Assembly (NCBI GenBank): GCA_036272915.1
Contig: DATAXV010000052.1
Location: 1-31,875 of the forward strand
Direction: 5' to 3'
Origin: DATAXV01 sp036272915
GTDB taxonomy: Bacteria; Chloroflexota; Dormibacteria; Dormibacterales; Dormibacteraceae
Length of the DNA stretch: 31,875 nucleotides
The notes under the pieces: generated by a model
Databases searched by the model: none
Seen by the model: the letters and a program-made list of their open reading frames with translations, nothing else
Told to the model about the DNA's origin: nothing
Program-made: the position numbers and the translations under genes
Shown: positions 1-6,828 of the stretch, one piece after another
Numbering within the stretch: the stretch's first letter is position 1
Layout: every line of letters begins with the position of its first letter

Positions 1-54
1 CCGGCGGGGCGTCGATCCTTCATGGAATCCCTTGATGACCTCGGCGGTAGTATA
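1..54 (-). other. Possible divergent gene start and promoter at the left edge
   Basis: On the minus strand a -10-like TATACT lies at 54-49. It is followed by AAGGGA (a Shine-Dalgarno-like run) a few bases before an ATG at 23-21 that opens a frame M-K-D-R-R-P-A running off the window. Only seven codons are visible, so no product can be named. The AT-rich stretch TAGTATATAAG is unusual for this GC-rich sequence, which is the main reason to think a promoter is here. It could equally serve the plus-strand gene at 182. Confidence 0.2.
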
Positions 55-181
55 TAAGTGTCCTTAGATCCGGACCTTCCCGAGAGGGGGAGGGACCGGG
101 GAGGGGACGTCCGGCAGGCCCCGCGCGGGCGCGCCTGCTGCCGGACGCCACGGGTCGGGCGTGCCCGGGAGGTGTCACGTC

Positions 182-538
182 ATGACCGCGTACAAGAGGT
201 GGCAGGACTGGGCGACCATGGTGCTCGGGGTGCTGGCGTTCATAAGCCCCTTCGTGTTCCAGCTCACGTCCCACACCACGGCGGCATGGACCGCCTACAT
301 CGCCGGCGTACTGCTGGTCCTCTCGGGCCTGCTCGCCGCTTCGTCCACCGCCGTGCGGGCGACGGAGTGGATCCCGGTGGTGCTCGGCGTCCTCTTCTTC
401 ATCTCGCCCTGGGTCCTCGGCTTCGCCGGCGTCGCCGCGCTGGCTTGGACCGCCTGGGTGATCGGCGTTCTCGCCGTCGTCGTGGCCGGGAGCCTGTTGG
501 TCATGAGCCGCTCCAGCCACCGTCCTGCCACCGCCTAA
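182..538 (+). CDS. SPW-repeat family small membrane protein
   Basis: A 118-residue integral membrane protein with four predicted membrane helices arranged as two repeats. Each repeat carries the signature of the SPW family: F-I-S-P-F near residue 21 and F-I-S-P-W near residue 70, both followed by an A-W-T-A helix. The ATG at 182 is chosen because GGGAGGTG lies a few bases upstream (168-175); a longer in-frame start at 161 lacks such a site. The family is widespread in actinobacteria and alphaproteobacteria and has no assigned biochemical role. The gene ends in a strong intrinsic terminator and so probably forms its own transcription unit. Family assignment is good; function unknown. Confidence 0.85.
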   Translation: MTAYKRWQDWATMVLGVLAFISPFVFQLTSHTTAAWTAYIAGVLLVLSGLLAASSTAVRATEWIPVVLGVLFFISPWVLGFAGVAALAWTAWVIGVLAVVVAGSLLVMSRSSHRPATA

Positions 539-545
539 TCGCGGT

Positions 546-583
546 GCGGCGGGGAGGGCACAGCGCCCTCCCCGCCGCTTTTT
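546..583 (+). terminator. Intrinsic terminator of the SPW gene
   Basis: A perfect 14-bp stem (546-559 pairing with 565-578, arm GCGGCGGGGAGGGC), a 5-nt loop and a run of five T at 579-583. It is the only hairpin in the window with a proper T tract. The next gene's only plausible ATG (585) follows 2 nt later. Confidence 0.9.
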
Positions 584-584
584 C

Positions 585-1652
585 ATGTGCGGCCCCCGAC
601 CCCTCGCCGAGGTCGGCCGGAGCCGGGTCCGCTGGTACGCTTGCTCGATCGCCTCCCAACCAGCTTTCGGTGCCAGCTTCTCGGCCCGGCGCGCCGCGGG
701 ACACGGGCTGAGCGGCGATTCCGCTCTCTCCCGGGTGCTCACCATGAGCCTCGATCCGCTCAGGCTCTGCGCCTACTGGGACCAGATCGCCGCCCAGGGC
801 TACGCCTGGCTGGACCGTCAGCTCGCCGCCGCCGCCGGCGCCGGCCGCCGGGTCATCCTCACCGTCGGTATGAAGGGCCTCGGGTGGCCCGAGTTCTACC
901 CGCCGAAGGGAATGGAGCTGGCCCGGGCCGGCTGGAGGGGTGTGGTCGCCGGCCAGGGTGCCCTGCGGCAGCCACTGCTCGACTTCGTGGAGACGACCGT
1001 GCGCCGCTACCGGGATCGGAGCTGCATCGGCTGGTGGCAGGTCGAGAACGAGTCGTTCGACCGGGCCGGGCCTGGCCACCGCTGGGTCGAGCGGGGTCTG
1101 CTCGCCGCCGAGATCGATCTGGTCCGGTCGCTCGACGAGAGGCCGATCGCGCTGAACGCCTTCGGTCACCTGGGCCCGATCGCCGACAGCATCGCCAGCA
1201 ACCTCTGGGTCGACGTCGGAGCGCTGGTCGGGAGGGGGTCCCGCGTCGCCGGGGAGCTGCTGGCGCTCCTCCGCCCGGGCGACGTGGTCGGGCTCGACCT
1301 CTATCACCGGGTCGGCATCATGCTCCCGGTCCTCGGCCGCCCTCACATCGTCATCGCCGCCCGCAACTGGCTCCGCGTCGCCGCCCGGCTCCGCGATCAG
1401 GCTAGGGCGCGCGGCGTCGAGACCTGGGTCATGGAGGCGCAGGCGGAACCCTGGGAACCGACCGCGGCGACCGCCTACGACCCGATCAGCCTCGACCCGG
1501 CGACGATGGTCGCGACCATCGGGGAGATCGTCGCGACCGGCTTCGACCGGGTGCTGCTTTGGGGGGTCGAGTACTGGCTCGGCGCCGAGCACAACGGCAA
1601 CGACGCCTGGCTGAAGGCGGGCGAGGGGCTCCTCGCCCCCGCTACTCCTTGA
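585..1652 (+). CDS. Glycoside-hydrolase-like TIM-barrel protein
   Basis: A 355-residue soluble protein that resembles clan GH-A glycosidases. Near residues 28-62 are F-G-A-S-F-S and R-L-C-A-Y-W-D-Q-I, the usual first strand and W-D-x-I/E turn. V-I-L-T-V-G-M followed by W-P-E-F-Y-P-P (about 89-106) matches the second strand region. W-W-Q-V-E-N-E-S-F (about 149-157) supplies the acid/base Asn-Glu pair, and V-M-E-A-Q-A-E-P-W (about 283-291) has the expected strand-7 nucleophile Glu. No signal peptide is seen, so it is probably cytosolic; the substrate cannot be inferred. The start is awkward: ATG 585 sits right after the preceding terminator's T tract with no ribosome binding site, yet the domain begins about 27 residues in and no later start keeps it intact. 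The 3' end overlaps the convergent gene by 11 nt. Confidence 0.65.
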   Translation: MCGPRPLAEVGRSRVRWYACSIASQPAFGASFSARRAAGHGLSGDSALSRVLTMSLDPLRLCAYWDQIAAQGYAWLDRQLAAAAGAGRRVILTVGMKGLGWPEFYPPKGMELARAGWRGVVAGQGALRQPLLDFVETTVRRYRDRSCIGWWQVENESFDRAGPGHRWVERGLLAAEIDLVRSLDERPIALNAFGHLGPIADSIASNLWVDVGALVGRGSRVAGELLALLRPGDVVGLDLYHRVGIMLPVLGRPHIVIAARNWLRVAARLRDQARARGVETWVMEAQAEPWEPTAATAYDPISLDPATMVATIGEIVATGFDRVLLWGVEYWLGAEHNGNDAWLKAGEGLLAPATP

Positions 1653-1941
1653 GCCTGTCCAGCGCCTCGCCGACGAGCTCTCGCGCCTTTTCGAACTCGC
1701 GGCGCACGGCGAGCGTCTCGGCGTCGTCAAGGAGCCGGGTCAGACCCTCATAGGCCTCGGCGTCATGCTCCCTCAGGCCGGACTTGACCTGGCCGAGGGT
1801 CTGGGTCGCGAAGAGCAGGCCGCCGCCGGGATTGTCGAGGATGTCGCGGGCGATGGCGAGCTGGTGCCGGGCCCAATTCAGCACGTCGGTGCCGCCGAAA
1901 CGGTTCACGGGGCCCTTGGGGCCGAGCACTTCCACGGTCAC
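1642..1941 (-). CDS. Small helical protein, unrecognised
   Basis: A predicted 99-residue soluble, mostly alpha-helical protein starting at a GTG (M-T-V-E-V-L-G-P-K-G), containing L-N-W-A-R-H-Q-L-A-I-A-R and rich in acidic and basic heptad-like positions toward the C-terminus. The upstream in-frame extension (Arg/Gly rich) looks like non-coding read-through, so the GTG at 1941 is preferred; GTG 1935 is also possible. It is the last of three closely spaced minus-strand genes (26 nt after the membrane protein). I do not recognise a family. Confidence 0.55.
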   Translation of the reverse strand: MTVEVLGPKGPVNRFGGTDVLNWARHQLAIARDILDNPGGGLLFATQTLGQVKSGLREHDAEAYEGLTRLLDDAETLAVRREFEKARELVGEALDRLKE

Positions 1942-1967
1942 AAATACTAAGAGGTCGGCCGGAGCGA

Positions 1968-2201
1968 TCAGCCCTCGACCTCGCCCCCGCGCACCGCTGA
2001 GAAGACGACCATCCCGAGCAGCCAGCCGGCGTACAGGCCGAACGCACCGAAGATGACCAGCACGATGATCATCGCGACCAGCGAGTCGGGCCACAGGCGC
2101 TGGCTCAGGAACCATCCCACGACGAGCAGCACCGCCAGCGCCACGGCGCCGGCGATGCCGCCCGCTAGGGCCGCCCCCGTGCGGCGGCTCACTGGCTGCA
2201 T
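1968..2201 (-). CDS. Small two-TM membrane protein
   Basis: A 77-residue protein (M-Q-P-V-S-R-R-T-G) with two hydrophobic helices, about residues 10-33 and 42-66, separated by a short polar turn (S-Q-R-L-W-P-D-S). The positively charged N-terminus suggests it lies inside the cell, giving an N-in/C-in hairpin. The ATG at 2201 is preferred to the longer ATG at 2252 because it begins 1 nt after the stop codon of the upstream 54-codon frame (TGA-T-ATG), which suggests translational coupling. The extra N-terminal residues of the longer form are Arg/Gly/Pro-rich and unlike protein. No family recognised. Confidence 0.6.
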   Translation of the reverse strand: MQPVSRRTGAALAGGIAGAVALAVLLVVGWFLSQRLWPDSLVAMIIVLVIFGAFGLYAGWLLGMVVFSAVRGGEVEG

Positions 2202-2202
2202 A

Positions 2203-2367
2203 TCACGGGCCCGAAGGCCCCTCCGGCCGGCCCGGCGGGGCGGCCCTTCCATGCGGAGGCTGCTCGCTCACCCTGCTGGGCAATGAGTCCTGCCGAACCC
2301 GGCCAGAGCTGGCGTGAAGGGTCCGGAGCAGGTGCGCCAGAGCATTGCGCTTGCGTGTGTGGGCCAT
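2203..2367 (-). CDS. 54-aa basic small protein with a strong ribosome binding site
   Basis: A short frame beginning M-A-H-T-R-K-R-N-A-L-A-H-L-L-R-T. It is preceded by AGGAGGTG at 6 nt spacing, one of the best Shine-Dalgarno sites in the window, which decides the start over a longer frame beginning at 2469. The N-terminal half could form an amphipathic basic helix; the C-terminal half is Pro/Gly/Arg-rich and low complexity. Its stop is 1 nt before the ATG of the downstream membrane protein, so it may act mainly as a coupled leader cistron. Not recognised. Confidence 0.45.
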   Translation of the reverse strand: MAHTRKRNALAHLLRTLHASSGRVRQDSLPSRVSEQPPHGRAAPPGRPEGPSGP

Positions 2368-2493
2368 GTAGGCCACCTCCTGGAGCGCGTTGGCGCCACG
2401 TCGCCATCCCACGGGACCAAGGTCGTGCTGCAACGAGGAGTGTGGGGAACACGTGACGCGTACTCTCATTCTCTTGCCCGACCGACCGGGGTG

Positions 2494-3186
2494 TCAAACG
2501 GTTATCACCTCGAGGTCGCTCACCGCGCCGGAGGGGCTTCCCGCGGACACGTGGTTGAAGAGAAAACGCGTGCCCGGATGCCGCGCCGCGAGCGCCTCGG
2601 CCTCCGGCCAGCTGGTGTGCGTCGGCATCGGCGCCGGGCCCGTGGCCTCGGTCACGACGACGTCGGCACCGTCGCACAGCCGGTCCAGCTCCTCGGTCGC
2701 CTGGCTGTCGCCGGCGTAGGCGAGGACGCTGCCGTCGAGATGCAGCCGGTAGCCGGTGGCGCGGGCCGAGCCGTGGCGGAGCGCCACCGTCTCGAAGGGG
2801 ACGCCGGCGACCTCGCCGCCCTCGCCGGCGACCTGGTGGCGCAGCGGGATCCGGTGCTTCCAGCCCTGCCATTCGTCTGGGCCCCAGGCGGCGTCGAGAA
2901 GCGCGTCGAGGCGCTCCTCGGTGCCCTTCGACGCGACCACGGTCAGCGGCCGCGGCTCGGGCAGGAAGGCCCGGAAGGCGACGAAGGGGATGAGTCCGGC
3001 GACATGGTCGCCGTGGAAATGGCTCAGGAAGATGGCCTCGATGCCGGCCGGATCGACGCCGGCACGGTGGAGATGGGGTAGGAGGGGGGCGCCACCGTCG
3101 AGGAGGAATCGGCGGTCGACGCAGACGGCGCCGTTGTACCGCTCAAGGGAGAAGGCGGCTCCGGTTCCGAGGAAAACGAGCTCCAT
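2494..3186 (-). CDS. MBL-fold metallo-hydrolase (RNase Z-like)
   Basis: A 230-residue metallo-beta-lactamase-fold protein. It begins M-E-L-V-F-L-G-T-G-A-A, the usual first strand of the RNase Z/ElaC-like branch. The zinc motif H-x-H-x-D-H is S-H-F-H-G-D-H at about residues 55-61, further ligands are probably the His in L-R-H-G-S and the Asp in Y-A-G-D-S, and a final His is in F-L-F-N-H-V. It is shorter than tRNase Z (about 300) and lacks an evident exosite arm, so it may be a phosphodiesterase or other hydrolase. It starts at ATG 3186 with TACCCT exactly 6 nt upstream and no Shine-Dalgarno, suggesting a leaderless mRNA. It is divergent from the LacI-type regulator, which might control it. Confidence 0.85.
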   Translation of the reverse strand: MELVFLGTGAAFSLERYNGAVCVDRRFLLDGGAPLLPHLHRAGVDPAGIEAIFLSHFHGDHVAGLIPFVAFRAFLPEPRPLTVVASKGTEERLDALLDAAWGPDEWQGWKHRIPLRHQVAGEGGEVAGVPFETVALRHGSARATGYRLHLDGSVLAYAGDSQATEELDRLCDGADVVVTEATGPAPMPTHTSWPEAEALAARHPGTRFLFNHVSAGSPSGAVSDLEVITV

Positions 3187-3192
3187 GGCCAG

Positions 3193-3198
3193 AGGGTA
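3193..3198 (-). promoter_or_regulatory. -10 element TACCCT for the MBL gene, leaderless geometry
   Basis: TACCCT followed by 6 nt and then the ATG at 3186. The identical hexamer with identical spacing stands before the divergent LacI-type gene. No clear -35 is seen. Confidence 0.55.
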
Positions 3199-3372
3199 GC
3201 GTCCAGGCCGGCCCGTCCGGGCGGGGTCGGCGTGGGGAGATGCGGTGCCACGCGGCCGGATCGCTCCCGGACATCCGCTCCGGCCACGTCGGCGCCCGCG
3301 ACCCGGCCGCTCGGGGCGGCCCTGGGGATCTCGGGCCGGCCATGTCCCTGGTGAAACCGAGGCGCCGCAGAC

Positions 3373-3378
3373 TACCCT
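3373..3378 (+). promoter_or_regulatory. -10 element TACCCT for the LacI-type gene
   Basis: TACCCT, 6 nt, then GTG 3385. An inverted repeat GTGAC-N6-GTCAC (3385-3400) begins at the predicted transcription start and could be an autoregulatory operator, although it lacks the central CG typical of LacI-family sites. Confidence 0.5.
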
Positions 3379-3384
3379 TAGTGG

Positions 3385-4422
3385 GTGACCCAGGAGTCAC
3401 TTCGGAGGGAGGGGATTGCGTTGCGTCGTCCGACCATGCGAGATGTTGCGAGAATGGCGGGCGTCAGCCTGAAGACCGTCTCTCGCGTTGTCAACGACGA
3501 GCCCGGGGTCAGCCCGGTGACGGCGGCCCGGGTGCACCGGTCGATCAGCTACCTCGGCTTCCGCCGGAACGACATCGCCCACACGCTCCGCAAGCAGGTC
3601 TCGTCGGCGACCGTGGGACTGGTCATCGAAGACCTGGGCAACCCCTTCTACTCGCAGATGGCGAGGGCGGTGGAGTCGGTCGCCACCGAGCACGACTTCA
3701 TGCTCATCGCCGTCAGCTCCGAGGAGGACCCGGATCGGGAGCGAAACTTCGTCGCCGCCCTCATCCGTAGGCGTGTCGATGGGCTCCTGGTCGTCCCCGC
3801 CTCCAACGAGCACGCCTTCCTCACCGAGGAGATGCGGATGGGGATGCCGGTCGTCTTCCTGGACCGGCCGCCGCTGGGCTTCCACGGCGACACCGTCCTG
3901 CTCGACAACCGCGTCGGGGCGAGGACCGCGGTCGAGCACCTGATCGCCCAGGGACATCGCCGCATCGCCATGGTCGGCGACCTTCCCCGGATCTGGACCG
4001 CGATCGAGCGTCACCAGGGATACGTCGAGGCGCTGCGCGCCCATGGGCTGCCCGAGGATCCCTCTCTGGTCCGGCTCGGCTCCCACGACACGGTGATGGC
4101 TGAGGCCGCAACCAGGGAGCTCCTGGCGACGGCCGGTCCGACCGCGATCTTCGCCGGCAACAACCGGAGCTGCATCGGTGTGCTCCGCAGCGTGGCGGCG
4201 AGCCAGCGGCAGGTGGCCGTCATCGGCTTCGACGACTTCGAGCTGGCCGACATGCTGGTTCCGCCGGCGACCGTGATCGCGAGCGATCCGGCGGAGATGG
4301 GCCGTGTCGCCGCCGAGCTGCTGTTCAGCCGTCTCGCCGGCGAGGACGGCCCGCCCCAGAGGGTGGTGCTGCCGGTCCGGCTGATCTGCCGGGGCTCCGG
4401 GGAGATCCGACCTCAGGGCTGA
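3385..4422 (+). CDS. LacI-family transcriptional regulator
   Basis: A 345-residue repressor-type protein. The N-terminal helix-turn-helix reads M-R-D-V-A-R-M-A-G-V-S-L-K-T-V-S-R-V-V-N (about residues 18-37), followed by a hinge helix region around S-Y-L-G-F-R-R-N. The sugar-binding periplasmic-binding-protein-like domain starts at T-V-G-L-V-I-E-D-L-G-N-P-F-Y and includes V-D-G-L-L-V-V-P and V-A-V-I-G-F-D-D-F. The ligand is not predictable. Two starts compete: GTG 3385, placed 6 nt after TACCCT (leaderless), and TTG 3421, placed 7 nt after a strong GGAGGGAGGGG. The latter gives the more usual LacI N-terminus. No sugar operon lies adjacent; the nearest candidate target is the divergent MBL gene. 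Confidence 0.92.
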   Translation: MTQESLRREGIALRRPTMRDVARMAGVSLKTVSRVVNDEPGVSPVTAARVHRSISYLGFRRNDIAHTLRKQVSSATVGLVIEDLGNPFYSQMARAVESVATEHDFMLIAVSSEEDPDRERNFVAALIRRRVDGLLVVPASNEHAFLTEEMRMGMPVVFLDRPPLGFHGDTVLLDNRVGARTAVEHLIAQGHRRIAMVGDLPRIWTAIERHQGYVEALRAHGLPEDPSLVRLGSHDTVMAEAATRELLATAGPTAIFAGNNRSCIGVLRSVAASQRQVAVIGFDDFELADMLVPPATVIASDPAEMGRVAAELLFSRLAGEDGPPQRVVLPVRLICRGSGEIRPQG

Positions 4423-4468
4423 CCCGCGTCCCGGCTCAATCGGATTTTTCGCGCCGGTCCTTGGCCTG

Positions 4469-4474
4469 TACAAT
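4469..4474 (+). promoter_or_regulatory. -10 element TACAAT in the gene-free region
   Basis: TACAAT preceded by TG matches the consensus at five of six positions; a T-run (4445-4449) lies near the expected -35 distance but is a poor match. No start codon follows at leaderless distance, so any transcript would begin as untranslated RNA at about 4481. Confidence 0.4.
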
Positions 4475-5113
4475 AACCTCACTTCGATAGGGCTCGAAAC
4501 GAGGAGATCGGGCCGTCGGTGGTGTCCAGCCTGCTGGTCCGGTAGAAGTGGATCGGCAGGGGCCGGGAGCACGCTCCCAGCCCCGCCGACATGAAGAAGA
4601 GGAGGAGTGTTCTAGCTCAGGGCCACACCGCGACGGTGGGCCGCACCGGCAACGGCGAATCGATCATCTCGCCTCCCTCGCAAGCCTCAGGGGTGTCCGG
4701 GCGTACCGACGCCCGTCTATCTTCCCCCTTCGGGAACCCTTCTTACGGTGCCATCGACCAACGCCGATGTCAAGCAGGGCTAACGTCCTTCCATGGTCCA
4801 TCCGCAGCCTTCCACCGCGTCCTCGCCAGGTTGATCGGGACCCGCGCCAATGAGGCTCGCGACCCCGGTGGTCACGGCGCCCAGACGGATGCTGCGCCCC
4901 ACCAGACACACCTTTTGCCACCGCATCCGACCACATCGCGGGCTATCCCCCCAATCCAGTTCCGGCCCGGTCTCTACAACGATAGATCCAGCGGCCCCTT
5001 CCGGCAAGGGCCATCGTGCGGCCGAGCCTGTCGCAGATCTACGTTCGGTCAGGTGGAGAAGGTGAACGGCGCCCTGTTTACTTCGGGGGCTGGTATCGGG
5101 GGAGGTTCGGTTG

Positions 5114-5119
5114 TAGCAT
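5114..5119 (+). promoter_or_regulatory. -10 element TAGCAT before the 76-aa gene
   Basis: TAGCAT followed by 7 nt and ATG 5127. This is the same leaderless geometry seen elsewhere in the window, and no Shine-Dalgarno lies at a useful distance. Confidence 0.45.
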
Positions 5120-5126
5120 CATGCGC

Positions 5127-5357
5127 ATGGCGGGGAACGACGAGCTCGGGTGGGTCGCGTCGGCCGAGGTTTCGGCCGATCAGATCTCCGAGGAGCTCGC
5201 CAGGGTCGTGGCCAGGCTGGATCTGCTCGCCCGCCGCGCGGCCCACAAGCAGGTCAGGGGCCGGCTCCTGAGCCTGCAGCAGTACTGCATCCACGAGACG
5301 GGACAGATCAGGGTCCTGGCGAGGAAGCTGGAGAACGGGGAAGAAGTCGCCGAGTGA
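5127..5357 (+). CDS. 76-aa helical protein coupled to a radical SAM enzyme
   Basis: A short, strongly helical, charged protein (M-A-G-N-D-E-L-G-W) with a central segment R-V-V-A-R-L-D-L-L-A-R-R-A-A and one Cys in Q-Q-Y-C-I-H-E-T-G-Q. The start ATG 5127 fits a TAGCAT -10 seven nt upstream; ATG 5121 is in frame too. Its stop overlaps the GTG of the radical SAM gene by 4 nt (GTGA), so the two are almost certainly co-translated. It could be a partner, a recognition protein or a peptide substrate of the radical SAM enzyme. The C-terminus (K-L-E-N-G-E-E-V-A-E) does not resemble a typical RiPP core, so the precursor idea is weak. No family recognised. Confidence 0.65.
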   Translation: MAGNDELGWVASAEVSADQISEELARVVARLDLLARRAAHKQVRGRLLSLQQYCIHETGQIRVLARKLENGEEVAE

Positions 5358-6256
5358 CGGGCGTCCCCTTCGTCTGGCTCGAGATCACCGGCCGCTGTCA
5401 GCTCTCCTGCACCCACTGCTACGCGGATAGCGGCCCGCATCGCGATCACGGCTCCATGCGCCGCGAGGACTGGGAGCGCGTCATCGACGAGGCGGCGGAG
5501 CTGGGCGCGCCCATGGTCCAGTTCATCGGCGGCGAGCCGACGCTCCACCCCGACCTGCCCGGCCTGATCCGGCTGGCGCTCGACCGCGGGCTCGAGGTCG
5601 AGGTCTTCTCCAACCTGGTCCGGATCCGATCCGAGCTCTGGGAGTTGTTCCAGGAACCCGGCGTCCGGCTGGCCACGAGCTACTACTCCGCCGATCCGGT
5701 GCAGCACGACGCCGTCACCGGCCGTCCCAGCCACGACCGCACGCTGGCCAACATCGAGGAGGCGGTGCGGCGGCGCGTCCCGCTGCGCGTCGGCGTGATC
5801 GAGGTGGATCCGGCGCAGCGGGCCGGCGAGGCGGCTGCCGAGCTGGGCGAGCTCGGGATCCCCCGGGTCGGCGTCGACCGGCTGCGAGGAGTCGGCCGAG
5901 GGGGCGCGGGAGGGGCGGATCAACTCTGCGGCCACTGCGCCGACGGCTCGCTGGCGGTCATGCCCGACGGCGCCGTGTACCCCTGCATCATGTCCCGCTG
6001 GCTCCCGATCGGCGACGCCTCGCGGACAGGTCTCGGTGATATCCACGAGAGTGAACGGGCCAGGGCCGTGCGCGACGACCTGCGCCGGGAGTTCACGGCG
6101 GTCCAGGCGAACCGGCCCTGCACGCCCTACGGCTGCGTGCCCCGGTGCTCCCCGCTGATCTGCGGGCCGGGCCGCTGCGGGCCGGTCATGGACCCGCCGC
6201 CCGAACCCTGCAGTCCCCGGAGCAGCTGCTCGCCGCGCCAGACCCCGCCCGCCTGA
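5354..6256 (+). CDS. Radical SAM protein with SPASM-like, Cys-rich C-terminus
   Basis: A 300-residue radical SAM enzyme. The 4Fe-4S/SAM motif C-x3-C-x2-C is C-Q-L-S-C-T-H-C at about residues 14-21, preceded by W-L-E-I-T-G-R. F-I-G-G-E-P-T-L-H-P (about 57-66) is the G-G-E motif contacting SAM. After the barrel, L-C-G-H-C then P-D-G-A-V-Y-P-C (about 193-214) resembles the start of a SPASM auxiliary-cluster domain. The last 60 residues hold many further Cys (C-T-P-Y-G-C-V-P-R-C, C-G-P-G-R-C, C-S-P-R-S-S-C). Such proteins are typical of peptide-modifying (RiPP or quinohemoprotein-like) maturases, but the substrate is unknown. The GTG start overlaps the stop of the 76-aa gene by 4 nt. Confidence 0.85.
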   Translation: MTGVPFVWLEITGRCQLSCTHCYADSGPHRDHGSMRREDWERVIDEAAELGAPMVQFIGGEPTLHPDLPGLIRLALDRGLEVEVFSNLVRIRSELWELFQEPGVRLATSYYSADPVQHDAVTGRPSHDRTLANIEEAVRRRVPLRVGVIEVDPAQRAGEAAAELGELGIPRVGVDRLRGVGRGGAGGADQLCGHCADGSLAVMPDGAVYPCIMSRWLPIGDASRTGLGDIHESERARAVRDDLRREFTAVQANRPCTPYGCVPRCSPLICGPGRCGPVMDPPPEPCSPRSSCSPRQTPPA

Positions 6257-6268
6257 CGCGGGCGGGGT
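6242..6268. terminator. Perfect hairpin with the radical SAM stop codon in its loop
   Basis: An 11-bp perfect stem (6242-6252 with 6258-6268, arm ACCCCGCCCGC) whose 5-nt loop CTGAC contains the TGA stop. There is no T tract. It lies between convergent genes and could act on both strands. Confidence 0.55.
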
Positions 6269-6271
6269 GGC

Positions 6272-6694
6272 TCAGCGACCGGGCGGGTCGATCTCTGCCG
6301 GAGCCGGGGCCGTCCTCCGCGGTGCCAGAGATGGTGGCAGCGGTCGGCCGGTGACCGAGGATCGCAGCGCCGACGGATGCCCACCTCCCCGCGTGTCGAC
6401 GACCGGCTTCTCTCCGGATCCCGCCGGGCCCTCAATCGCCGACACCACGCCATGGGTACCGGCCGTGACGGCTCCGATCATGGCCAGTCCGACGATGACG
6501 CACCCGATCCCGCCGCCCTTGCTTCCGCCACCTCCACCGCCTCCGCCGCCGCGGGGCCGGTACGGATCCCCGCCGGGATCGTAGGTGGGATCGTTCTGCG
6601 CCACGTACTGCCTGAACTCTTCGTAGCTGATCATCCCCTTGCTGCGAGCCACCCACGCCTCCGCAGGCGTCGTCGAACCGTCGTCGTCTTTCAT
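6272..6694 (-). CDS. Gly-rich single-TM small protein
   Basis: A 140-residue protein in four parts: an acidic N-terminus (M-K-D-D-D-G), a short helical segment about residues 10-35 (E-A-W-V-A-R-S-K-G-M-I-S-Y-E-E-F) loosely like a SHOCT or EF-hand-like element, a tyrosine/proline patch leading to a run of nine Gly (about 49-57), and one hydrophobic membrane helix (I-G-C-V-I-V-G-L-A-M-I-G-A-V). The tail is Pro/Ser/Arg-rich and low complexity. The N-terminus is probably cytosolic. The coding assignment rests on the coherent N-terminal half and helix. The 3' end is convergent with the radical SAM gene. Confidence 0.6.
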   Translation of the reverse strand: MKDDDGSTTPAEAWVARSKGMISYEEFRQYVAQNDPTYDPGGDPYRPRGGGGGGGGGSKGGGIGCVIVGLAMIGAVTAGTHGVVSAIEGPAGSGEKPVVDTRGGGHPSALRSSVTGRPLPPSLAPRRTAPAPAEIDPPGR

Positions 6695-6828
6695 CGCGCC
6701 CCGTTGTACGGGCCGAAGGCGGACGATGAGCGGACGGTGGAAGCCCCTCCCCGCGGGCGAAACCTTCCCGGGCGGCTTCGGTCCCGCTGGAGGGATGGGT
6801 CAGCGACCGGCGGGACTACCGCACCCGG

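Larger units (their letters stand above)
4423..5126 (+). other. 700-bp gene-free region with hairpins; candidate structured RNA
   Basis: No frame in this stretch looks like a protein and its base composition is visibly less GC-rich than its neighbours. On the plus strand a good -10 (TACAAT, 4469-4474) would start a transcript near 4481. Downstream are a long imperfect hairpin at about 4554-4589 (one bulge, one mismatch, loop CACG), a second at 4621-4642 (GGCC-A-CACCG, loop CGA), a third at 4698-4715 (CGGGCGT, loop ACCG), and a smaller TTCCC/GGGAA pair nearby. None matches RNase P, tmRNA, SRP or a common riboswitch that I can recognise. Confidence 0.35.

Noticed and set aside
2435..2500. TTGACA on the minus strand at the end of the MBL gene as a promoter for the small-protein operon
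   Set aside because: The -35 hexamer is perfect, but no acceptable -10 lies 15-19 nt downstream (AGAGAA or AGAATG only).
585..2872. Arg/Pro-rich frames on both strands overlapping the glycosidase-like and MBL genes
   Set aside because: They lack initiation signals and protein-like sequence and overlap well-supported genes in other frames.
4610..4660. TAGCTCAGGG resembling a tRNA D-arm (A box)
   Set aside because: No matching acceptor stem, anticodon stem or GGTTCGA-type T-loop follows at the right distance.
4591..5271. A 226-codon open frame through the gene-free region
   Set aside because: Low-complexity Ser/Arg/Pro/Gly composition with no domain; its 3' part is the shadow of the 76-aa and radical SAM genes, and there is no ribosome site at its ATG.
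6520..6550. Run of nine Gly codons as a possible microsatellite or phase-variation tract
   Set aside because: The codons are mixed GGC/GGT/GGA/GGG, so slippage is not favoured; it reads as a flexible Gly linker.
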